Translations under genes and position numbers: made by a program
The notes under the pieces: generated by a model
Seen by the model: only the letters and a program-made list of their open reading frames with translations
Database searches by the model: none
What the model was told of the DNA's origin: nothing
Part shown: positions 1 through 5,532 of the stretch, piece by piece
Numbering within the stretch: the stretch's first letter is position 1
How the letters are laid out: the number at the start of each line of letters is the position of its first letter
Source of the DNA: Comamonadaceae bacterium
GTDB taxonomy: Bacteria > Pseudomonadota > Gammaproteobacteria > Burkholderiales > Burkholderiaceae_C
Length of the DNA: 8,822 bases
Direction: 5' to 3'
NCBI GenBank assembly: GCA_947460165.1
Contig: CANHKH010000115.1
Coordinates: 1-8,822 of the forward strand

Positions 1-396
1 GAGGTCGACCGCATCCAAAACGAGTTGCAGCAAATCCGCCTGCGCGCCCAAAGCTTGGAAGCCAGCCGCGAACGTCTGCTCAACTTGCACGCTGATTACC
101 AGCAAGCCCCGGCCACGGGCAGCACCAGCGCGGGCATGCAAGACACCATGAACCGGCGGCAATTTGCCGCCCAGCTGCTGACCTTGCTGGACCGGGTCAA
201 GCAAGACATTGCGCAGGTCGAGCGCGTCATGGCCCACACCCGCCAACGCCTGGGCGAGGCTGAAAAAGAGCGCCTGAAGATGCAGGCCCTGGTGGAGCAA
301 GACCTGAACGCCGTCCGCAAAGACGCGGCCGTGCGCGAACAGCGCCAAATGGACGAACTGGGCGTGATGCAGTTCAACCTCGGGAATGGCGCATGA
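1..396 (+). CDS. fliJ: FliJ-like flagellar export coiled-coil protein (5' end outside window)
   Basis: The reading frame is open from base 1, so the start lies upstream; 131 residues are visible and the family is about 147 long, so roughly 15 are missing. The visible part is almost all charged, heptad-like helix in two arms: residues 1-32, then a break rich in Ala, Gly, Ser and Thr (about 35-47), then a long helix at about 50-120. The C-terminal pattern, a basic stretch around EKERLKMQAL followed by EQRQMDEL, matches the FliJ ending, where a Lys/Arg-rich helix runs into an 'xxDE' motif. In that family the protein is a soluble helical hairpin that acts as the central stalk of the FliI ATPase and contacts FlhA in the flagellar type III export apparatus. 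The gene overlaps the next by ATGA, so the two are probably co-translated. No other flagellar gene is visible and coiled coils are easy to mis-assign; an unrelated coiled-coil protein is the main alternative. Confidence 0.55.
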   Translation, partial: EVDRIQNELQQIRLRAQSLEASRERLLNLHADYQQAPATGSTSAGMQDTMNRRQFAAQLLTLLDRVKQDIAQVERVMAHTRQRLGEAEKERLKMQALVEQDLNAVRKDAAVREQRQMDELGVMQFNLGNGA

Positions 397-1136
397 ACCC
401 ATCGGGCGGATTGCGCTGGCATTGGCGCGCCTGGCGCTCGCAGCGCCCCTGGCAGGGCACGCGCGAGCACCTGGCGCAGTGGCTTGAAAGCGTGCAGCCC
501 GCCTGTGATGAATTGCTCTTGCTGGGGCCGAGTGCGGGTTGGTTGCTGCCCAGCGCTTTTTTGGCGCGTTTCAAACACGTGCACTGCTGGGACATAGACC
601 CCTTTGCGCCATTTTTATTTGCCCGCCGCCACGGCGCGGCCCTGCGTGCGGCGGGCGTGCACTGGACTTACCAGCGCGGCGACGCGTGGGCCAACTTAGA
701 TGCCCTGCTGGCCGCCCACCCCCAGGCCGCTGTGCTGTTTGACAACCTGCTCGGGCAACTGCGCTTTCACGGCCCGAGCAGCGGGCCAGAGGCGGCCGCG
801 CATCTGGCCGCCGTGGAACGCCGCCTTTCCCGCTTGCACCGCAGCTTGGGCGGCCGGGAGTGGGGCAGCGTGCACGATTTGCTCTCTGGCCCCGGCCGCT
901 TGGCGCAGCCTGGCCAAGAGCCGTCCATGCGCAAGCGCAAGCTGCGGGCAGGTGCGCCGCTGGCCCAAGACGGCTGGCTGGCCGGCTTACAGCCCCAAGG
1001 CCAGTGGCTGGACCACCTGACGGCGGCTGTGTTTGCCTCAGGAACCACCGTGTACGACATGGCCTGGCCCTTCAAACCCGGTTATTGGCATTGGCTTCAG
1101 GCCGGCTGGGTGGCTGCACGACCGGTCAAGAGATAA
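393..1136 (+). CDS. Methyltransferase-like (Rossmann-fold) protein, function unknown
   Basis: A 247-residue protein that I do not recognise as a named family. It starts with ATG inside the stop codon of the FliJ-like gene (ATGA overlap), which implies translational coupling. The order of hydrophobic strands resembles a class I SAM-dependent methyltransferase: a first strand and Gly-containing turn at residues 40-50 (ELLLLGPSAGW); a second strand ending in acidic residues at 63-69 (VHCWDID), where SAM-binding proteins usually hold the ribose; a GD pair at 96-97; and a later strand at 112-120 (AAVLFDNLL). The canonical GxGxG is reduced to GPSAG. The N-terminus (8-20) is Trp/Arg-rich and the C-terminal 30 residues are aromatic-rich. 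There is no signal peptide or membrane segment, so it should be cytoplasmic. The fold is inferred from strand pattern alone and the substrate is unknown; a non-catalytic Rossmann protein is possible. Confidence 0.8.
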   Translation: MNPSGGLRWHWRAWRSQRPWQGTREHLAQWLESVQPACDELLLLGPSAGWLLPSAFLARFKHVHCWDIDPFAPFLFARRHGAALRAAGVHWTYQRGDAWANLDALLAAHPQAAVLFDNLLGQLRFHGPSSGPEAAAHLAAVERRLSRLHRSLGGREWGSVHDLLSGPGRLAQPGQEPSMRKRKLRAGAPLAQDGWLAGLQPQGQWLDHLTAAVFASGTTVYDMAWPFKPGYWHWLQAGWVAARPVKR

Positions 1137-1142
1137 CATTTG

Positions 1143-1928
1143 ATGACAATGGAAGCCTGTATTTTTTTCAAAAAGTTGTCCTCCATGGTCTTGGTGGGCT
1201 TGCTCACGGCCTGCGGTGGGGGAGGAGGGGGTTCAGCGCCGCCCGCTGCTGACACGCCCACGCCCACCGTGCTGGCCAGCGCCTACGTGGGCACGGCCAG
1301 CTCACCGGGCTTTTGGGCCGTGGTCCAGAGCACACCAACGGGTAACGAGTTCTTCGCCATGAACTACAACGGTGTGGCGTCTTCCAGCGTCAGCACCACG
1401 CTTTATTCAGGCAAAGTCCTCGCCGGCGTGAACGGTGGAGCCGCCGCGTCTGGTCTGCGCACCATGCGGGCCGATGGCACCGTGCGCGATGGCACGGCCA
1501 GCTTCAGCGCAGCCTCACTCACCGGCTTTGTGGCCAGCTTTGATGCCAGCGTCCCGCTGGATGCGGCCAGCCACCCCGCCACGGCCGTGTTGCCCGAGGA
1601 CGCGGTGGCAGGCGACTGGACAGGCCGCTGGGTCGATGCGGCCGATTCCAACACCAGCTTGAGCTTGCGCGGCTTGGCGGGCGGCGGCACTTTTCCGATC
1701 AACGTGCCCAGATGCAGCGGTGTGAGCCTGCGCCTGGGGGCGTGGCAAGCCGCATCGCGCTTGTACCTGGTGCAACTGGACTACCCGGTCAGCCAAACCG
1801 GCTGCGTCCGTCAAAACAGCCAGCTCAAAGGCTGGGCCTTTGTGCAACAAACGGGCGCCAAGCAGACCCTGAGGTTCATGGCCGTGGACACCACCGGCAG
1901 CGGCATCAGCTTCAGTGCCGAGCGCTGA
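1143..1928 (+). CDS. Gly-rich predicted lipoprotein, hypothetical
   Basis: A 261-residue secreted lipoprotein beginning 6 bases after the preceding stop. The N-terminus is a type II signal peptide: Lys10-Lys11, a hydrophobic stretch MVLVGLL, then lipobox L-T-A-C with Cys24 as the lipidated residue, followed by six Gly. No Asp follows the Cys, so outer-membrane sorting is likely. A flexible Ala/Pro/Thr segment (31-42) precedes the mature domain, which is rich in Ser, Thr, Gly and Val and looks beta-structured. Cys191 and Cys221 are the only Cys after the lipidated one and could form a periplasmic disulphide. ATG at 1143 is preferred because an AAGAGA element lies 9 bases upstream; TTG at 1140 and ATG at 1149 are alternatives, and ATG at 1185 would lose the basic n-region. 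No functional domain was recognised. The close spacing suggests co-transcription with the methyltransferase-like gene. Confidence 0.85.
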   Translation: MTMEACIFFKKLSSMVLVGLLTACGGGGGGSAPPAADTPTPTVLASAYVGTASSPGFWAVVQSTPTGNEFFAMNYNGVASSSVSTTLYSGKVLAGVNGGAAASGLRTMRADGTVRDGTASFSAASLTGFVASFDASVPLDAASHPATAVLPEDAVAGDWTGRWVDAADSNTSLSLRGLAGGGTFPINVPRCSGVSLRLGAWQAASRLYLVQLDYPVSQTGCVRQNSQLKGWAFVQQTGAKQTLRFMAVDTTGSGISFSAER

Positions 1929-1988
1929 GCCGGTTCAAGCTTTCGGCTCTGCAGACGATTTATGTGACGAACACCTGGACACCGCACC

Positions 1989-3308
1989 ATGAAACGCATT
2001 ATTTTTGAAATCTTGTTGGTCCTGGGCCTGGGCGGCGCGGGTGCTTTTGGCTTTGTCACTTTCCAAAAAGAAAAAGCCAGCACCACCCAACTCGCCCAAC
2101 TGACGGAGCAAACCGAGGGATCTGGCAAAAAGCTTGAAGAGCTCACGGCTGAGCTGGAGAAAGCGCAAAAAGAAGTGCCGCCGCTTCAGTCCAAGGCCTT
2201 GCAGCTCGAAGCGCTGCGCGAGGCACTGGTCAATGGCGAGGCCCTGCGCGACCTTGAAGCGGCCTACAAAAAAGAAAAAACCCTCAGCCCCGAGCGCTTG
2301 GCCGGTTTGGGCGCCTTGCGCCTGCTGACCAAGGGCGGCGACGACCCGGCCACGGTGGAGGCCTTTCAAAAAGCGCTCAACGCCTCCGACTGGGGCAGCC
2401 GGCGCAACCTGATTTGCGCCTCGCAAAAGGCCTTGGCCTCGGCCGGTCAAGACGTCAAGGTCTTGTCCGAGTGCCTGCCCACAGGCGTGAGCAAAATGCC
2501 GCTGGCTGATGAAGGCAAGGCGGTCAAGTCCGAAAAACCAGTCAAAGTTGAAAAAAGCGACAAAGACAGCCACGCCGACAAAGACGCCCATGGCGACCAA
2601 GCCAAGGATGGCGAGGACAGCAAGCCTGGAGAAAAGGACGCCAAAAAAGCGCCGCACTGGGACTACGAGGGCGAGATGGGTCCCGAGAACTGGGGCAAAG
2701 AATTCGCCATGTGCGGGCGCGGACGCTCGCAGTCACCCGTCGATATACGCACCCCCTTCGAGAAAACCAAGGCCTCGGTGGTGGCCGCCTACCAAAACGG
2801 GCCGCTGCGCATCATCAACAACGGCCACACCATTCAAGTGAATGTGGCCGAGGGCAGCAAGCTGCGCGTCGACAGCCTGCCCTACGACCTGGTGCAGTTC
2901 CACTTTCACCGGCCCAGTGAGGAGCTGGTGGACGGAAAACCCCAGGCCATGGTGGTGCACTTTGTCCATAAAAACAAAGAGGGCAAGCTCGCCGTCTTGG
3001 GTGTGCTGCTCAAAGAGGGCAATGAAAACCCAGGCATCAAGCAACTGTGGGAGCACGCGCCCAAAAAGAAAGGCCCCGAAGTGGCGGTGGACGGTGTGAA
3101 ATTCAACCCCGCCAACTTGTTGCCGCGCGAGATGGAGTTTTGGAGCTACGACGGCTCATTGACCACCCCACCGTGCACCGAGGGGGTGAAGTTTTTCATC
3201 CTCAAAACCCCGGTCAACATCAGCCGCGAGCAGGTCGAGCAGTTCCCCTTCAAGAAAAATGCCCGCCCGGTGCAGCCCCTCAACAACCGCCAAATTTCCG
3301 CCAGTTGA
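1989..3308 (+). CDS. Membrane-anchored alpha-class carbonic anhydrase with coiled-coil N-terminal extension
   Basis: 439 residues; secreted bacterial alpha-carbonic anhydrases are usually about 220-260, so this one carries roughly 220 extra N-terminal residues. Residues 4-24 form one hydrophobic segment, an uncleaved anchor or signal. A Gln/Glu/Lys-rich coiled coil follows (about 31-62), then a helical region with Cys143 and Cys162 (63-165), a Lys/Asp/Glu-rich linker (170-222), and the enzyme domain from HWDYEGEMGPENWG to the end. The catalytic domain keeps zinc ligands His305 and His307 (QFHFHRPSE) and His324 (HFVH), proton-shuttle His280 (NNGH), Glu311, and the Thr392-Thr393 pair in SLTTPPC. 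Cys242 and Cys396 match the conserved bacterial disulphide, implying a periplasmic location. Val322 occupies the position usually held by Glu (Glu117 of human CA II). The family hydrates CO2 to bicarbonate and a proton. No strong Shine-Dalgarno was seen; ATG was chosen because MKRIIF gives a proper basic n-region. The gap upstream is 60 bases. Confidence 0.93.
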   Translation: MKRIIFEILLVLGLGGAGAFGFVTFQKEKASTTQLAQLTEQTEGSGKKLEELTAELEKAQKEVPPLQSKALQLEALREALVNGEALRDLEAAYKKEKTLSPERLAGLGALRLLTKGGDDPATVEAFQKALNASDWGSRRNLICASQKALASAGQDVKVLSECLPTGVSKMPLADEGKAVKSEKPVKVEKSDKDSHADKDAHGDQAKDGEDSKPGEKDAKKAPHWDYEGEMGPENWGKEFAMCGRGRSQSPVDIRTPFEKTKASVVAAYQNGPLRIINNGHTIQVNVAEGSKLRVDSLPYDLVQFHFHRPSEELVDGKPQAMVVHFVHKNKEGKLAVLGVLLKEGNENPGIKQLWEHAPKKKGPEVAVDGVKFNPANLLPREMEFWSYDGSLTTPPCTEGVKFFILKTPVNISREQVEQFPFKKNARPVQPLNNRQISAS

Positions 3309-3326
3309 ACCCCTTTTTTCTTGGGT

Positions 3327-3353
3327 TTGCAGGAGCCGGTCTGCCGGCGATGG
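3327..3353 (+). repeat. REP-like palindromic element, copy A
   Basis: The core GGAGCCGGTCTGCCGGCGA contains a perfect 5-base-pair stem, GCCGG/CCGGC, with a TCTG loop. It sits in the 126-base gap (3309-3434) between the carbonic anhydrase and exonuclease genes. Similar sequences occur at 7826-7850, 7885-7911 (minus strand) and 7931-7956. Form, length and intergenic position match REP elements of proteobacteria (a GTAGGAGC-type head followed by a short palindrome). No T-run follows on either side, so it is not an obvious terminator. Apart from this element and the ribosome binding site, the gap shows no recognisable feature. Confidence 0.65.
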
Positions 3354-3421
3354 CCACCGGGGTCCAAGCCACGGCCAGGCAAAGCAAGCCACTTCAAGCC
3401 CAGCTATCCTTGACACCTCTT

Positions 3422-3428
3422 AAGGAGG
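3422..3428 (+). promoter_or_regulatory. Strong Shine-Dalgarno (AAGGAGG) for the exonuclease gene
   Basis: AAGGAGG lies 6 bases before ATG 3435. It is the best ribosome binding site in the window, fixes the start of the downstream gene, and suggests efficient translation compared with its neighbours. Confidence 0.85.
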
Positions 3429-3434
3429 ACCGCC

Positions 3435-4253
3435 ATGGCTTGGCCCGTGCTGGTGTTTGACATCGAAACCATTCCTGACCTGGCGGGCTTGCGCGCCACG
3501 GGCCTGGCCCAGGGCGACACCGACGCCCACGCTTTTGCCGCCTGGCAAGCCCAGCGCGCCGAGCAGGGCAAGAGCGACTTTGCGCCGCTGCACCTGCAGC
3601 GCGTGCTGGTCATCAGCTGCGTGTACCGCAATGCCGAGGGCCTGCGCATCCACTCGTTTGTGGACCGCGAAACCGAGGGCCAAAGCCAAGAAGGCCGCAT
3701 CATCCAGACCTTTTTCAACACCGTTGAAAAGCACCTGCCCCAGTTGGTCAGCTGGAATGGCGGCGGCTTTGACCTGCCTGTGCTGCATTACCGTGGCCTC
3801 AAGCACGGCGTGGTGGCCAGCAAGTACTGGGACTTGGGCGAGGGCGGCGACCACGACAGCCGCGAGTTCAAGTGGAACAACTACATCAGCCGCTACCACA
3901 TGCGCCACCTGGACCTGATGGACCTGCTGGCCATGTACCAGCCCAAAAACAACGCCCCGCTGGACGCCATGGCCAAGCTGTGCGGCTTTCCGGGCAAGTT
4001 GGGCATGGACGGCTCAGCCGTTCACGGCGCCTACCTCGACGGTCGGCTCGAAGACATACGCCGCTACTGCGAAACCGACGTGATGAACACCTACCTGATG
4101 TACTGCCGTTTTCAAAAAATGCGCGGCGGCTTGCTGGAGGGCGAGTACGAGCAAGAAATCCAGGGTGTGAAAACCGCGCTGGGTGCGCTCGCTGAGGCTG
4201 AGCCCCATTGGCAGGAGTACCTGGCGGCTTGGGCCACCAGCCCCGTGGGCTGA
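3435..4253 (+). CDS. PolB-like 3'-5' exonuclease (DnaQ superfamily)
   Basis: A 272-residue protein of the 'predicted 3'-5' exonuclease related to the PolB exonuclease domain' family. The DEDDy signature is complete: Exo I at residues 7-12 (VFDIET, Asp9 and Glu11), Exo II at 105-116 (VSWNGGGFDLPV, Asn108 and Asp113), and Exo III at 211-215 (YCETD, Tyr211 and Asp215). Such enzymes use two metal ions to remove nucleotides from 3' ends; this one has no polymerase or helicase domain. The cellular substrate of this stand-alone family is not established; a repair or RNA/DNA processing role is inference. It is cytoplasmic, with no signal peptide. The start is fixed by the strong Shine-Dalgarno at 3422-3428. 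It ends 25 bases from the convergent mogA stop with no visible terminator between them. It appears to be expressed on its own, since 126 bases with a REP-like element separate it from the gene before. Confidence 0.93.
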   Translation: MAWPVLVFDIETIPDLAGLRATGLAQGDTDAHAFAAWQAQRAEQGKSDFAPLHLQRVLVISCVYRNAEGLRIHSFVDRETEGQSQEGRIIQTFFNTVEKHLPQLVSWNGGGFDLPVLHYRGLKHGVVASKYWDLGEGGDHDSREFKWNNYISRYHMRHLDLMDLLAMYQPKNNAPLDAMAKLCGFPGKLGMDGSAVHGAYLDGRLEDIRRYCETDVMNTYLMYCRFQKMRGGLLEGEYEQEIQGVKTALGALAEAEPHWQEYLAAWATSPVG

Positions 4254-4278
4254 TGGCCGTGGCCCGTGCGCGCCAGAC

Positions 4279-4869
4279 TCAGCGGGGCGGGCGCACCGCG
4301 GTTTTGGGCCGGAAGGCTTTGCACACCTCGTCGCGCGTTTCCAGGTAGGGCCCGCCAATCAGGTCCACGCAATAGGGCACGGCGGCAAAAATGCCGGGCA
4401 CCAGGCTGTGGCCTTGCGCGTCTTTCAAGCCTTCCAGCGTTTCTTGGATGGACTTGGGCTGCCCTGGCAGGTTGATGATGAGGCTGGACGCCCGCACCAC
4501 CGCCACCTGGCGCGACAAAATGGCCGTGGGCACGAACTTCAGGCTGATTTGGCGCATCTGCTCGCCAAATCCTGGCATTGGCTTGTGCGCCACGGCCAGC
4601 GTGGCCTCCGGGGTCACGTCGCGCAGGGCAGGGCCCGTGCCGCCCGTGGTCAGCACCAAGGCGCAGCCGGCGTCCACCAGCTCAATGAGGGTCTGGCTGA
4701 TGCGCGCTTGCTCGTCTGGAATCAGCCGCTCCACAAATTCAAGTGGGTTGAGCAGGGCCGCGCCCAGCCAGGCTTTGAGCGCGGGCAAGCCTTTGTCTTC
4801 ATAGACCCCGCTGGAGGCGCGGTCGCTCACCGAAACGATGCCGATTCGCACCTTGTCGTGTTCAGCCAT
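4279..4869 (-). CDS. mogA: Molybdopterin adenylyltransferase MogA
   Basis: 196 residues, near the E. coli length (195), and very similar to E. coli MogA along its whole length as I recall that sequence: RIGIVSVSDRASSGVYEDKG at the start, RLIPDEQ (Asp52, matching catalytic Asp49 of E. coli), LVLTTGGTGPALRDVTPEAT (71-90, with the MoCF-type GGTG loop and Asp84), MPGFGEQMRQISL, and NLPGQPKSI. The enzyme activates molybdopterin with ATP to give adenylyl-molybdopterin, the substrate for molybdate insertion by MoeA, in the cytoplasm. The gene starts inside the last codons of darP (8-base overlap, with ATG eight bases ahead of the darP stop end) and has an AAGGAG 10 bases upstream within darP, so translation is probably coupled. 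No other molybdenum cofactor gene is in the window. The C-terminal tail (after AFRPKT) is short and basic, as usual. Confidence 0.97.
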   Translation of the reverse strand: MAEHDKVRIGIVSVSDRASSGVYEDKGLPALKAWLGAALLNPLEFVERLIPDEQARISQTLIELVDAGCALVLTTGGTGPALRDVTPEATLAVAHKPMPGFGEQMRQISLKFVPTAILSRQVAVVRASSLIINLPGQPKSIQETLEGLKDAQGHSLVPGIFAAVPYCVDLIGGPYLETRDEVCKAFRPKTAVRPPR

Positions 4870-5515
4870 GGCTCATGTGCTCCTTGACCAGTTGAAAAAT
4901 GTCGCGGTAGGCGCGGCCGTGGCGCAGGGCTTGGCCTGCCAGTTCGGGCTTGGCGTCTTTGCGGGCCTGGCGCACCAGGGCGCGCAGCTGTTGGGCGTCG
5001 GTGCTGGGGTAGCGCTCAAGCCAGTCGCCCATGGCCTCGTCCTGGGCCACCAGGCGGTCGCGCCAGAGCTCGGCCTCGTGCAGGGCGCCGGCCTCTTGGG
5101 CGCTGCCATGGCGCTGCACCTCCAGCGCCTCGCGCACGGCTTGGAGGGTGGCCTCGTCCAGCTGGCGCATGAGTTTGCCCACAAACTGCATTTGGCGGCG
5201 CTTGCCCTCAAAGTTGGTGATGCGTTTGGCGTCTTTGAGGGCGTCGACCAGCTTGTCTGACAAGGGCAGGGCGGCAAACAAGCCGGCCCGCAGGTCCATG
5301 AGTTGTTCACCCAGGGCTTGGAGCTCGGTGCTTTCGCGCTTGAGGTCGGTTCTGCTGATCTCCTGTCCGCCTTTGAGCTCGCGTTTGAGCTCCAGGTCGA
5401 GCTCGCTGCCTTCGGCCACAAATTGGCCTTTGACGAAATACCCCTTTTTGGGTTTGCGTGACATGTGGGGTGCGCGGGGCGTGTGGCTATCGGGGTCGGT
5501 ATCATAGTTGTCCAT
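4862..5515 (-). CDS. darP: Ribosome biogenesis factor DarP (YjgA, DUF615)
   Basis: 217 residues from ATG 5515. The protein is highly charged and helical, with the family hallmark NFEGKRRQMQFVGKLMRQLD (residues 101-120, compare E. coli MEGRRRQLQLIGKMLRQ) and a C-terminal segment LRALVRQARKD...YRDIFQLVKE, like the E. coli ending with ARQIFQYLRE. DarP binds late 50S precursors and helps shape the peptidyl-transferase region during assembly. The N-terminal part MSRKPKKGYFV is basic. The start is uncertain: ATG 5464 (MSRKPKKGYF, 200 residues) lacks a Shine-Dalgarno but would leave 68 bases for promoters; ATG 5515 has an AAGG 9 bases upstream; a TTG at 5521 is less likely. It is divergent from pmbA, the same arrangement as E. 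coli yjgA/pmbA, and overlaps mogA downstream. Confidence 0.95.
   Translation of the reverse strand: MDNYDTDPDSHTPRAPHMSRKPKKGYFVKGQFVAEGSELDLELKRELKGGQEISRTDLKRESTELQALGEQLMDLRAGLFAALPLSDKLVDALKDAKRITNFEGKRRQMQFVGKLMRQLDEATLQAVREALEVQRHGSAQEAGALHEAELWRDRLVAQDEAMGDWLERYPSTDAQQLRALVRQARKDAKPELAGQALRHGRAYRDIFQLVKEHMSHG
5500..5506. promoter_or_regulatory. Possible shared -10 element between darP and pmbA
   Basis: GTATCATAG reads TATCAT on the plus strand (5500-5505) and TATGAT on the minus strand (5506-5501), both one mismatch from TATAAT. Transcription from either would start near a plausible gene start: pmbA GTG 5533 to the right, darP ATG 5464 to the left. No convincing -35 hexamer lies 16-18 bases away on either strand, so this is a weak call. 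If the leftward promoter is real, darP must start at 5464 rather than 5515. Confidence 0.25.
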
Positions 5516-5532
5516 CCTCAAGAGCCTTTTTT

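Noticed and set aside
1934..1964. Possible promoter for the carbonic anhydrase (TTCAAG and TTTATG)
   Set aside because: Both hexamers are poor and the spacing (19 bases) is off; read-through from the lipoprotein gene explains expression as well.
1935..2657. 240-codon open frame on the minus strand opposite the carbonic anhydrase
   Set aside because: It is complementary to the conserved coding frame; its Phe- and Leu-rich composition is what Lys/Glu-rich codons give when read backwards.
3308..3327. AACCC / GGGTT hairpin after the carbonic anhydrase as a terminator
   Set aside because: The stem is only five base pairs with a long T-rich loop, and no T-run follows the stem.
3410..3415. Perfect TTGACA before the exonuclease gene
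   Set aside because: A -10 at proper spacing would fall at about 3433, at the start codon, and no TATAAT-like hexamer is there; a transcript would lack the Shine-Dalgarno.
3420..3908. Minus-strand open frame opposite the exonuclease
   Set aside because: It is antisense to the DEDDy motifs of a conserved gene and has no ribosome binding site or recognisable domain.
5458..5532. 25-residue N-terminal extension of PmbA
   Set aside because: It has no similarity to the family, overlaps the darP start region, and GTG 5533 gives the expected length and has AAGAG upstream.
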